From Margaritifera margaritifera (Eukaryota > Mollusca > Bivalvia > Unionida > Margaritiferidae), in NCBI GenBank assembly GCA_029931535.1, contig JAQPZY010001295.1:186001-250000 (forward strand): a DNA stretch of 64,000 bases. Reading direction: 5' to 3'. Both the position numbers and the translations under genes were made by a program. This document shows, one piece after another, positions 46,749-60,200 of the stretch (position 1 is the stretch's first letter; each line of letters opens with the position of its first letter). The notes below the pieces were generated by a model. The model had not been told where the DNA came from. It did not search any database and worked only from the letters and a program-made list of their open reading frames with translations.

Positions 46749-47186
46749 GTAAGTAATAGGTAATTAGAATAATTTCCATCAGTTTCCCTCTCGCCCTGTG
46801 GTACTATATCTCATATTTTAATTGTTATTTATTAATACTTTATTCCCCTTTGCCAGGGAATTAATCATTCGACCGCTTATGACTTGTGCCACAGACGATT
46901 TCCTCAGTCCTCGCGAGTCAGTGAGACAGTTTGCGGACACATTGTCCTGTCGAACAGCCGGTGCTAATCAGATTATTTCTTATCTTTTATTTTTAGTGCT
47001 TTTTCCCTTAACCACCTTTCAGAACTTTAGCTTGATAAATTTATTACATTTTAGTTTGGTTTATTTTTCCTTTTGTGTATGGTGTTGCTGTTCCTGTATT
47101 CTATATGCGGTAAAAATGTCAATATACCCACTGTGATTTGCAGGTGTGAATGTATACAACACAACAGTCGATATGTGTACATGCGT

Positions 47187-47187
<1 letters not shown>

Positions 47188-47222
<35 letters not shown>
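47188..47222. repeat. (CA)n microsatellite
   Basis: About 17 CA dinucleotides. Confidence 0.95.
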
Positions 47223-47224
<2 letters not shown>

Positions 47225-47351
47225 GTATTCGTTGTCAGTGGCCTTTTTTACTCTTTGTTATGTAATAATCTAGCAAGGATGCAAATAAATCACGTGTTTA
47301 TGTCTATTTTCAAATTTCTAAAGACGCAGATAACATTGTGAATCATATACA

Positions 47352-47426
47352 CACACAATTCAGTGTCATAGTACATACACAATTCAGTGTCATAGTACAT
47401 ACAAAATTCAGTGTCATAGTACATAC
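47352..47426. repeat. 24-bp tandem repeat, three units
   Basis: CAGTGTCATAGTACATAC recurs at 47361, 47385 and 47409 with a strict 24-bp period and one variable base in the spacer. Confidence 0.9.
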
Positions 47427-47940
47427 TTCCTTTCAACAGTCCTGCATAAATCTATGTTGCACCTTGTCTGAACTTTCAAGGGGACAATATAATGATCAAA
47501 ATAAGGGGATTTGTTAAATTTAGGGATACACTGACACTTTGGGGTGAGAAATAGTCTCAGGGTTCGTTCAAAGTGCAACAGCCGCACATATAGATATGTC
47601 AGTTGAACAGACAGAGCGACATATAGTTTATTAGTCTTACTTCAGTTATATTTAGAGCTATAAAATGATCAAAGGAACTAAATAATGAAACAATCGAAAA
47701 ACCACTTTCTTTATAGTTATGACTGACTTCTGTTGGTCTAATATCTATACACATACAAAATGAATATTGATCTAGTAGCTACCATCCCTAGCACACAATG
47801 AAAATTGTACATATATTGAAGCAAATATGAAGAAAAAAAGTGTTTGCACGAATAAGAACAAACATGAACCGATCAATACAACTTTAGCACTTATAGGCCG
47901 GTAGCCACGATGCAGTCTTATTTATAAATTGGGAAACTTA

Positions 47941-47944
47941 TTGT

Positions 47945-47990
<46 letters not shown>
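47941..47990. repeat. (TG)n microsatellite
   Basis: About 24 TG dinucleotides with one TTTG interruption. Confidence 0.95.
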
Positions 47991-48351
47991 ATAAAAAGGG
48001 AGGGATAATGATGAAGACTGCACAGCGACTGGGGTGGACAATACTCGATATATTTAGAATCGTCGAAATAAATGGGTGGGGCCTTTGTTGCGGTCTTAAT
48101 CCCAGTATGTACACAAAACACACTTGTCCGCTTTACACCGAGAACCTATTTTTTTCGAAAAGTATACTGTCCAATTCTGCATTTATTGGTTATACTTAAA
48201 GATTATATTTATTAAAGTTCCTGATGATTGAGTTGTTTGCATTGTTGATTAAATTTTTAGTATTGTTTCTGAAATTATCGTTATAGGTTTTAGTATTTGA
48301 TTATTAATAGTCCGTATTACGTAATTAAGAAAATCCTGTTATAGCACACTT

Positions 48352-48383
<32 letters not shown>
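48352..48383. repeat. (ATT)n microsatellite
   Basis: About ten ATT units. Confidence 0.9.
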
Positions 48384-48384
<1 letters not shown>

Positions 48385-49229
48385 TTCTTGTTGTTATTAT
48401 TGTTATTGGGGGTAAACGATAAGATAAAAATACAATAATGTGAAATATAACAAAATTCTTTAAAACTTAGAATTATTTTGAAAAGCAGGTATTACTTTTA
48501 TAAATGTAATAAAGATTACAATAATAAAGAAATATTATATGTATATCAGTAAAATAGTTTTCTTTTTTGTACAGAAGTAAGATTGATATTTTGAGTGGCA
48601 TACAGAGTTAAAGCTATGGCGATATTAGTCTAATATGATTATAAAAATCACTGAGATGACATCAGGGCATATGAAACTCATGTGTCGAGCATTGTTTTGA
48701 TCGAATTACATTCTTGTTTTTAAAACTTTCAAAGACAAAATGCTTCTCACGTTCATGAACGGAACTTACAACAAACCTAATACTTATGTTGATGTATCAA
48801 GCTCAAAAGTTTATTTCTTCTGTCACGCACATGTATGCTATGAGAAAATAGTAGTTGATAAACTTAGATGAGAAAGCATTTTATTGTGTTGAACAATCTG
48901 CATAATCGTATTTGTTTTGACTTTATTGCCTCAGAAATATATTTGTTCCTGAATTTACCGCTATATTTTCGAATCTACAAAGTCATAATTTACATATATC
49001 TATGAACACTTGGGAAAGATTAGATGAATATTGAACGTGGATTTCGTTCTGGTTATAAGAAATTGGCATACTGTTGCATGGAGCGTGACCTTTCACTATT
49101 ACGAAAAAATGTTAAGTGCTTAGCCCACTCCAATAAGGTATCAATACATTATTTGGACATATATCAAAACGTAAATATCGAACAAGGCTTGTCATATCTA
49201 GGATGTACACCGCTTTATTGTCTTCATGC

Positions 49230-49274
49230 TATTATTATTATTATTAGTAGTAGTAGTAGTAGTAGTAGTAGTAT
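49230..49274. repeat. (TTA)n/(GTA)n microsatellite in 5' flank of copy 2
   Basis: Five TTA units pass into about nine TAG/GTA units. It is positional kin of the array at 540-574. The sequence after it (TATGATTC, ATGTTGTGGTATA) also matches copy 1. Confidence 0.9.
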
Positions 49275-49435
49275 TTTTGAAATATGATTCAATGTTGTGG
49301 TATAGATTAATTTACAATTTCATGTCGTTTCAGCACTTTTGTAGGCTCTTTTTCACATTTCCAACTGACATGAAGTCAATATTTACATTTCGAGGAATCA
49401 GTCAATCTTGTAACTCGAGAATCAGATAGTATGCG

Positions 49436-49729
49436 ATGGATCCGGACATAGTTATCGCCCTTGATATTGGTAGTACCTATTCGGGTTACGCATGCCAGTA
49501 TCGGGACGACTTCAAAAACAACCCTAGGGATATCTGGATGAATAATAGATGGGGAATCAACACCAACACCAACAAAACAACTACCTGCGTTCTGATCAGG
49601 GTTCAAGACAGGGAGCTGGATGCCATTGGAAATATTGCAGAGATGAAGTTCTCAAAGTTAGTTGATGAAGATAAAGAAGCAAAGGATTATTTATTCTTCA
49701 AGAACTTCAAAATGATCTTATACAATGAG
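49436..49729 (+). CDS. HSPA12: HSPA12-like copy 2, exon 1
   Basis: 98 codons with the phosphate-1 loop, ending ...MILYNE before donor GTCAGT, phase 0. An upstream ATG at 49431 opens a six-codon frame that overlaps this start and ends at TAG 49449-49451. Confidence 0.9.
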
Positions 49730-49748
49730 GTCAGTGATGCATTTACAG

Positions 49749-49795
<47 letters not shown>

Positions 49796-52700
49796 CTATC
49801 TATAAATATATATATATAATAAAATTCATAAAAGGTAGAAAATGGAAATATGTGCAGCAGTAACATTTTGGAATTGCATATCCTCTTCGCAAAGGTTAGG
49901 TTCGTACAAGATAAATGTGATGAATGTGATGAATCATGAATTAAAATGGGATTATTTTAACTGATTCCCACATACATCTAGTTATTATCCACTGGTAACC
50001 ACTCAAAAATGCTACAATTAATCGCTTACCCCGGGTATTCCACCATTTTCGAGTACTTATCAGCTTCGTTATTAACAAACATCGTTATTGTGGCCCATCC
50101 AGGAACACGAATTTTGAACAGTTTGCTTTAAAATGGACATCTGGCACGACCGTCATTAGCTCTTTGTTAATGTCAGAAATATGTTACACGCATTCAATGG
50201 CTACTGCAAGACATTTTATCTGCAAATTAATTGTATATGATACATTATATGTTTAGCCTGTTTACCCCATCTAACTCGTAACCCCAATGCTTGTTTACAT
50301 CATCTCATCTGTATTTGTACACGTGGGTCATAATAGTGTTTTCGAATTATACCAGCCATTGTGAGTACGTTCGAAAGTTTCTTCTGCAGTTAATGCTATA
50401 TACATATTTTTTTAACCGGTTATTCATCGGTAAGTCTTAATTATGTCTACTTAAATACGAGAAGAAGAGGAAGAAGAAAAAAAGGAGGCATGTCTCGGTT
50501 CTAGTTTTTATTCTTATCCCAATATCTAGTCTCCTTTGATCCTTTAATCAAGGGTTTCCATACCTGGATAACTTAATATTCTCTGTTAGTAATATGATTG
50601 TTTGAATACATAGACCACTATAGCTAACAACAAAAGAAGCGCGTCTATCATAAATGCATTTGTTTCCTGCTATTGTCTGGTAATCGATAGACGGCTTAGT
50701 CAAGTGTGGAGGAGCTAAGTTGAGCAACATATTGATATACAACAAGAAAACAAATTCAATTTGAGGGTAGGGGAAACTATAACCCTCCTAATATCTAACA
50801 TCTCGTTTAAGGTGTATTAAAAAAATAAAAAAAAAAAAAAAAAAAAAGGTTTCCGCAAAACGTGGTTTGTTGACCGCTATGATTTACTCCACCCCCACCC
50901 CCAATATTATTCTAATTTGCCAAAACTTTAACACAAAACTTTAACATATAATCTTAATGTTGATGCCACCTCCCCAGGAAAAGTGATAGCTCTATATCGC
51001 CATGTTTGCATAGACGAGAAAATAAATATTGCCCTCGCTGTTAATGTTCATTTATTCGATCTTTGTGGGGAAGATTAGTTGAATTGAGAAACTATGATCA
51101 GCAGAATATTAAAGTTTAGATAATAAATGTTACTGGACGGGGAAGATGGGTATAGGTTTCCTCTGCATGTCCATACCACAAAAGGCGAAATCCACCACAT
51201 TCGGTTACGCAAAATTTGTCATCTTTTGCAAGGTTCGAATATTAAATTTTTCCAGGCCTTCCAAGATGATGGGGGAAAACCATGTACTCCAGAGGACTAT
51301 TTTGGAAGGCATGAATCTATTACATTCGTCATGTCAAAATTTATCGAGGGGCTAAAAAAAGATTGCCTGTACAGATTCAAAGAGAGTAGAAACCTAACGA
51401 TTCCAGAAGCAAACATTAGATGGGTGCTAACTACCCCTGCAATATGGAATGATGACGCAAAGGACGTCATGCGAAAATCAGCAGTCAAGGTAATTTAATC
51501 ATTTTTCTATCAGCTACTAGACTTGTTAATTGATCTAAATATTAAATTAGTATCCTCACAAACATTGACCAGGAAGGAAAATTAAAATTTCATCAACAAA
51601 GAGTGATACCTTTAATGAGATATAATAAAATTGCGACACTCGGGCTGAGATTTAGTTGTCAAATTATATGTCCTGGAGTGTAAGTATGATTTACAAAAAA
51701 CAAAACAAAACAAAAAAATAATGATAATAATAATATATTATGTTTGGTGGCTACATGAATAAGGTTGGAAGCAGCGCGATCAATTCGTCAGTCATGATTT
51801 CATCATATATTTACTTCTAAGTTTAGCAAAATCTTAAAAAGAGTAGGAAAGCAAATTTATTTCACACAAGCGTTCTCCATATGTTTTTAACTATGATTTC
51901 AAAGGACACAAATCTCAGATACAATGCTAAGAAATATTGAACGAAGGACAAGAAACATAGCTTTATGCATATGTTCAGTCTGACGTGGGTGCTCATTTCT
52001 CACCAAGTGCCATTTTTTAAACGAGTCCTTACTTTTTCTTGTGCTACACATGGCAAAGCAAAGATGGAAAATACAAGTATTGTTTTCAAAACTTTTATAT
52101 AACAAGGGTACACATAATGGAATAAAGGGATTATGTTTGATCAGCTTTCAGTAAATATAATATTATGACCGTAGAACGCCACAAACGTAAAGTATTCATA
52201 GAGTGTGACGTCAGAACGTACTATTATATGTCATATATTGATAAGACAATGTCTTTCTCTTGTAAACGTACACCTGTATGAAATAAATAAAAATGGTAAT
52301 TTCCATTTTAAACGAATTCAGTGTTTTAGAATGGTGTTATGGTTTTAAAAAATGCTGTGTCAGCAAATAATTACTTCGCGGATGTATCTGCTAAAATATA
52401 CTGGGGTCAGCGGGAACTATATACATGTGTATGCTGGAAGAAGACATTATCCACTTACTTCTACTTGATTATTACATGCAGGCCGGAATCCCAGACAATC
52501 AGCTGATCTTGGCGCTAGAACCCGAAGCCGTCGCTGTACACTGTATGTATCTGTCTCCACAGGAAAGGTTAAGCATGGAAGGCCTCGGGGATGTTGGAGA
52601 TAAATTCATGGTCGTGGACTTGGGAGGTTGGTGTATCTAAATAGCATCCATTTAGTTCGTGTGGCACACGTAATCATACGCTGTGAACTGGTCGGTGTAA

Positions 52701-55700
52701 GAAATTTTTTAAATGTGATAATATTATTTATATAGGGTGACATGAGGATGATACGGGTGAATATCACAGCGCATACGGCCCAGGGTATATAAAATACAGG
52801 CGGACGATACGTACTCATCTCACTCGCCTTCAGATCATTTTGGAAAATAAAAATACAGTAACAAGTTGACTGCTAAAAAATCATCAAATTGGTGATAAAT
52901 GTATGTATGTGGTTTAATAGCACGTCTGCACTATCCTTGCCATATAGTGCCGATTAAATGTTAAGGTCTAAAAATGTAATGTTAAAAGTTGTTATACCTA
53001 ATGTGGCAATGGGCGTTATCCGAAACTATGGCGACGGCATCTCACTTTACATCTAGGGATTACCCATGGGTACGGTAGATACATATAGTACGTTAATGAC
53101 GGTCATTGTGTATTAGTTAAAGAAACAATTGATGAAAAAATTAGATTTTGTTTTTTGTAAGCACTGAATGAAGAAAGGGTGTTATTTCAAATATTTGCAA
53201 ATAATACCTATCTAAGTATTGCTTATAAAACAAGCAAATAAAATTAGGTTAAAGGCAGAACCCAAAAATGAAACGAATTAGGACAGATATAATTGATAAT
53301 CTTGATCAGAAAGATTGGGATATGTAAACATAATCTTTACAAATAATATGAAACCAGAGTTACAACTTTCTTAACGTTGAAATTAAAGTTTTTTGCTTTG
53401 AAAATAAAACCCTGCGCATTATGAAAATATTTTCATCAAGAACATTTAACGATTTACGCGCACGGTGGCCTACGTCACGGGGAAAGAGTTTATCTATCGT
53501 CAAGACAATGGATACATATATGATGTTATCTTGGTCAAGATGGCCGCTATAGCTTAACAGGCTTGAGATAGCTGCTCCAGATTTTTGTGCCGTTTTTCTT
53601 GATTTATGTGCTTGTTGTCTGTCTTCGTCTACGTTATTGTGTTCATCATGCATTGGTTGTTCTGTTGGAATGTGTTTCATCATCTTCTTTTTTTGGAAAC
53701 GAGAACTATTAGACTTTTTCTCAGCCGTCTTGCTCCACTGCTACAACTACCTTTGTTGTTAGACATACCGCCATCACGTGATACTCGCCAGTCCACCCGT
53801 TTATGCTATGATGGGCCCTCATTAATTGCTTTAAACGACCACTCCTTGACTCTCCACACAACATTGTGCACTAGACTAAACGACCTGGGACTACATTCAT
53901 CATTACTTAAATGTAAACTGAACCGAAAAAAGAAACGTTGTTTCAAAGCTGGCCGGCGTAGAACAGGAAGAAGAATTCCAGTTATCTCCCTTTCGCCATT
54001 TCCGGCACGACAATTTGAAAACTTGGCCGTTAATTTCAATAACGTAATTCAAATTCCTCTGAAATCGTCAACCTTTGTGTCAACTATCCAAGAGATACCA
54101 CTGCGCATCGCATTATTCAATGCCCAATCAGTAGGACCACCGGACAAGCGCACAGAAATAGTTAATGTTATCAACGATCAGAATATCGACATCTTTTTCC
54201 TGACAGAAACATGGCTAAAAACATCAGGCGATGAGCCCAAGTGCGAGGATCTAACATCCCCCGGTTACTCCATCAAGTCGTTCCCCCGCCACTCCCGCGG
54301 AGGTGGAATTGCTGTCATCGCAAAGAACTCCATGATCAACCGTCTTAATCACACTGCAACCTTCAATTTCAACCACACATCGTTTGAACTAGTGCAAACC
54401 ACACTCACACCGGAAAAAGGTCAGTCCATTTTTTCTGCCTCTACCGCCCTCCTCCTAGTAGAAAAAAACAAGCTGACTGAATCTCTCTTTTTGGAGCAGT
54501 TTCCGAATCTCTTGGAGTATGGAAATTCGATAGGTGGCAACCTGATTATTCTTGTAGATTTCAACTTTCACTTTGACTGTCCTGGAAACCCATACACATC
54601 AAAACTCCTAGATTCCATTCACGTTTTCAACCTCAAACAGTCAGTTAGCCAACCCACCCATAAACATGGTCACATTTTAGACTGGATTCTTCATAGACCT
54701 GATGATAATATTCTACAGTCCTCCCTGGTGTCCCTCGAACTTGCATCAGATCACTTCTGCATTATATGCCATTTTGACGTATCAGTCCCTAACCCTCCAC
54801 CTTTATTTGCTACTAAAAGAAACCTCCGTATGATAAATAGAACCCAACTAATGCACGACATTCAAGCAATCCTAACAACTTTGTTACCTCCTACAGCAGA
54901 ACAACTTGATAACTGCCTGTGTTCATTGCTTGACAAACATGCCCCAGCAACCAAGTGCAGAGTATCAATTCAAAAGTGTTCTCCGTGGTATAGTAGTGTT
55001 AGGGACCATCTTCGCCGTGCTAAAAGAGACCACCGTAAGGCTGAGAGTCTTTGGCTTTCCACCAGACTCACTATTCATAAGCAAATATATGAAGCATCTA
55101 AGAAGAATGTTACAAACACAGTCCATGCAGCGAAATCAGCCCACTACAGTACTAAGATCACTGAAAGTTCCAGCTGCAAGGAGCTCTTCGAGATTACTAA
55201 CAAGCTAATGTCAAGGAACAAATGTACACCACTTCCAACTACCTTCTCTCCAGTCGACCTTCCCGACCACTTTGCAAATGTATTCCGTGACAAAGTACAA
55301 ACCATTAGAGATAAGCTTTTCAACACAATTTCAACTGACTCATCGTCGCCATACAATTGCGATACAGAATTTCAGCGGCAACCGTTAGTAGCATTTGAAC
55401 CGGTCTCTATGGATTTAGTACGTACAATCATGATGAAGAGTGCCCCAAAGTCATGTGAACTTGATCCGATTTCGACATCACTGCTGCTTGAGTGCTTAGA
55501 TCCAATATTGCCTTCACTAACTGATGTTATTAATACTTCTCTCTCATCCGGGGAATTCACATCATTTTTCAAAACTGCCATTGTAAAGCCTCTGCTGAAG
55601 AAACCAACACTTGACCATAACGATTTAAAGAACTACCGCCCAGTTTTCTAACCTCCCATTCATGTCAAAAATCTTAGAAAAAGTTGTTCTATCCCAACTT

Positions 55701-57141
55701 GTATCTCATCTGAATTCAAACAGTCTTTTTAGCAATGTACAGTCTGCATATCGCCCTCGCCACAGTACCGAAACTACCCTTCTAAAAGTAGTTAACGACC
55801 TTCTCTCTGCTTTGGATAGTGGAAAGATTATAGTCCTCACCCTCCTTGACTTGTCTGCAGCATTTGACACAATAGACCATGATATATTACTTCACCATCT
55901 CCATCATGTATTTGGCATTCACGATACAGCCTTACTATGGTTCAAGTTCTACTTGGTCAACATGACACAAATTGTGTCCGCAAATGGAAAACACTCAAGC
56001 CCAGTTGATCTATGTTTTGGTGTTTCACAAGGTTCTGTTCTTGGACCTGTTCTCTTCATTCTATACACTCAGCCGCTCTCAAGTGTCATAGATAGTCATC
56101 AAGTGTCTCACCAATTGTACGCTGTTGACACCCAAATATACAAATCGAGCCACCCAACTGAAGTTGATGCTACCATCCAAGGTGTAGAGAGGTGCATTTC
56201 CGATGTGAAATCATGGATGACATGTAACAAGCTGCAGATGAATGATGATAAAACTGAAGCCATACTGATTACAACACAAATACTTTCTCATTCACATCCT
56301 TTACCTCAAACAATAAATATCAGCAGCACTAACATTAAATTCACACAGTCAGTACGAAACCTAGATGTTACTCTAGACAGTACTCTCTCATTGCACCAGC
56401 AAGTCATGAACATATGCAAGGCTGCATATCTTGAGCTGAGACGCATCAGCTCCATTCGCAATTATCCTTCAGTTGATGCCACTAAAACACTTGTGTGTTC
56501 CTTAGTACTTTCAAGACTGGACTATTGTAACTCAATTCTATCTGGTTCGTCTCAGTGTCTACTCCAGAAACTTCAAAAAGTTCAAAACACAGCTGCTCGG
56601 ATCATTCTTAGAGTATCACGAACAGAGCACACCGCCCCCCCCCTGCTCTGTACCCTACACTGGCTACCCATTAGATCCAGAATCAAACATAAAATTTGTT
56701 CTCTGTGCTACGTTTCATTGACTGGCTCCAGTCCAACATACCTATCTCACCTCACCCATGTGTACACACCAGCAAGATACTTACGCTCCTCTTCCAACAC
56801 TCGTATTCTCATTATTCCCACTATCAAAATGAAGTCATACGGACAACGTTCTTTTGCATACCAGGGCCCAACTTAGATACAAAGACACAGTGATCTCATT
56901 CAAGAGTGCTCTTAAAACTCACCTATTTCGACTGCAAGAATAGACCTAAAGACTTAATAATGTTTCCTTACCTTAACTATTTTCAGCATGTTTTTGTTTT
57001 CTAATTTCATGGTGTTTGTTGTTTCGTAATCATATCATTATATATGTTTTTAGGTGTTATCTAATGTTGTAAAGCGCTTAGAGCTTCTAAAGATTAGGCG
57101 CTATACAAAGTCCTCATTATTATTATTATTATTATTATTAC

Positions 57142-57204
<63 letters not shown>

Positions 57205-60200
57205 GCGTGAACATTATTAACTTACTATATTAAATGATTATCATCAGACTAGCAAATGGATAGCAAAAATAAGAATTCCCGTCGCATTGTGGATGTGAAT
57301 GACCCCGTTACCTCCATTTTCCAACATTTCTTTACCTTACCAGCTATTATTTTCAGTAACAGTAAGTTAGGTGAGTTTTACTAACGCCTTGCACAGTCTC
57401 TGTCATTTTGGCTTTCTTAATTTTTTGATGATAAACATATGTTTCCCAGCTTTGCATTTAGTAACACCAAATTAGCATTATTTTTCATAAGGCTGCCATT
57501 ATCTTGTACATATAAGTAATGCACGGATGTGTAGTGTGTGATGTCACGCCATCTTTTCTGATAACAGTCGTTGATCATGGCCAATATACCCTTCCACTTG
57601 CAAGTCACGATACAGTCTAAAAGTGCATCCACATGTCTCCTTGGCATGTAATTTGCCGAATTAGTGCCATGATGTAAAGATAGAAAAACGACCAATGCGA
57701 CAGTCGTACACTAAAGAGACAAAAACGCTTGACCTCTGATGGTAATAACCTAAAATACCAAACATCGTTTTTTATTTTTGTTTGTATACTTATTTGTTTG
57801 TATTTCTTTTAAAAGTCATTACATGATCCAGAGTTTCATAAGTGGGCCTGTTGTTATTATGGAAGAGCAGTGGCGGAACAAAATCAAAAAAGCAATAAAA
57901 CACACTCGTAATATAAACAGAAAGAGCAGCGAAGAGTTTTCAAACGACTGCTATTAATTGTTATTAATAACAGAACATAAAAAATATGCATATTGTATTG
58001 ATCTAAAGGCGTGAATATACCATAACGCATGTTCGTTCGTCCTGGGAGCTTCCAAAATTGGGTTTATTCAGTACAGATTATACAACAGTACTGTAAAAAT
58101 TAAAATTGAAATGTATTGTCATTTAATATATACTAAGGATAACACACACTAAATGTACTGTCATTAATATATACTAAGGATAACACACAGTAAATGTACT
58201 GTCATTAATATATACTAAGGATAACACATAGTAAATGTACTGTCATTAATATATACTAAGGATAACACACACTAAATGTACTGTCATTAATATATACTAA
58301 GGATAACACACAGTAAATTTACTGTCATTAATATATACTAAGGATAACACACAGTAAATGTACTCTCATTAATATATACTAAGGATAACACACAATAAAT
58401 GTACTGTCATTTAATACATACCAAGGATAATACACAGTAAATGAGTATTTGTGGTTAATTTCCAATGTGGTTTTTACTGATCACGTGACTCAATGCAAGT
58501 ATTAACAATAGAAATATGCAAAACTCCATGAGATTAATGTGGGAAAGTGACACGTGTTTGCAACACCGTATGAAGCTGGAGATCGTCTGTATTTAGACTT
58601 GTTCAATAAGACCCTCACGTTACTTCGAGAGATGTAACCGAGAGTCTGTAAAAGGTATGTACAATTCATTGTTACAGACGGATGTTACTCATTTCTAGTT
58701 TCTTTCTTGTTTTAATTCTGTCCAAAAATACATAAACTATACCGTAAAGCCCATAGCATTAATTGTGCGTAAGCGATAAGTGCTAGTTTATTTATAATGT
58801 ATTTTATGTGAGGCGTTCTTATGAGTGAGTGTGAATGCCACAGTATGTTGGTGTACAGCTGTGGCAAGAAAGAAAGAGTGTATGCCGCGAAGGGTCTGTA
58901 GAGATTGTATGTAAGGGAGATAAATACAGATACGAACTATATTTAAAGGTTACAATATAGGATATACAGATGGAAAAACGGAGTGTAGGAAGAAAGTATT
59001 GAAAAGGAGGTAACAACAGATGGGCAGTACAGTATTATTATTTATGATGAGACTGAGGGAAGAATAGAAAACTGCAAGCACAAAAACACACACTATAACA
59101 TAAATGATTGAGAATTTCCACGCATAAAATCATTCACACCAAAAATATAAAGTAAAAAAAAAAAAAAAAAAAAAAAAACCAACCAGCACGCTCGAATAAA
59201 TACAACAACGTCACAAATGTGTTTGATGTTGGTCAATTTCATGACTTTGCATTGATTTCAGAGGCATTATATTAGGACATTAATTTAAAATGCAATTATA
59301 TTACATAACATAATTGTGTCTACAATGCATATTTAAGTAAATATGCTAAAGTTGAGCATTGAATCATGCAGTATATTAAGGAACCTTTTAGGGTGAAATC
59401 GCCATAACATAAATGTGTCGACAATGCATTTAAGTAAACATGCTTAACGTTGAAAACTGAATGATATAGCGACATTACATGCAGTTGTTTGAATCTGACA
59501 GTTTACTGTATGGCTCATTAAATCTCAGCTTGGTTTACTGTATTTGTATTGCAAGATAAATTAATCGAAATATGCTAATTGAATTATATAACAATAAGAG
59601 TAATAATTGTGATTTTTGTTTAATTCTATTAAATCCTTCATTACAGGACAAGACTAAAACCTGAACAAATATGAATAAAATCATATAATTCACGAACAAG
59701 ATTATGTGCCAGATATTCTGTACAAGGAGATATGATGGGTCGGAAGAGGGAACACTTTTCGGAGTGCTAACAAAACTTCTCTTCACTTAAAACAAAATTA
59801 GACTAACTGACCCTAAAACTTCATTTAGGAGTAGATCCTTCCACACGATGAAATCGCGAAGGAAAGCTGATTGGTTCAACTGATCACATGACTTAATACC
59901 TTTAAAATATTTGACCCTGAATCGACGCCTGTGGATGTGTGTGCAGTTTACTAATAGGAGTTTCCGGAATTACTTCTTTGACGTCATAAACCCAACTCCC
60001 AAGCCAGACTTGAATTTTGACCTAGCAGATCATTGGTTTTCAGACTTAAGTTTAACTTCTGTTGGTGAAATCCAGGCCTTCAATGACACAACAGTTATAA
60101 TAACGTCAGGATGTGAACTCAGGACTCCCCAAGCCTAAGACAAACCTGCCAACAAATACATAACACTGCTTTGCAATGGTACATATATGTAGAGTAAAGT

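Larger units (their letters stand above)
46760..49229. other. 5' region of copy 2 with microsatellites, no gene recognised
   Basis: Holds (CA)n at 47188-47222, three 24-bp units at 47352-47426, (TG)n at 47941-47990 and (ATT)n at 48352-48383. Open frames are low-complexity or domain-less. Confidence 0.5.
53455..57202 (+). mobile_element. L2/CR1-type LINE in intron 3 of copy 2
   Basis: A non-LTR retrotransposon in the host-gene orientation. It codes for an AP endonuclease and an RT (53606-56876). It ends with a hairpin-like terminus (AAGCGCTTAGAGC followed by GGCGCTATA, about 57070-57106) and an (ATT)n tail, a 3' end typical of L2/CR1-group LINEs. A frameshift, a lost catalytic Asp and a small deletion near the C-terminus show it is dead. 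The left end is uncertain; an AAGATGGCCGC-like block at about 53538 may be close to it. Confidence 0.85.

Noticed and set aside
51127..51255. Upstream extension of the open frame of exon 2 in HSPA12-like copy 2
   Set aside because: The polypyrimidine/CAG acceptor at 51255, matching phase and identical exon start in copy 1 fix the border; the extension has no counterpart in copy 1.
58111..58443. CRISPR-like array
   Set aside because: The repeats are head-to-tail with no unique spacers; it is a minisatellite in an intron.
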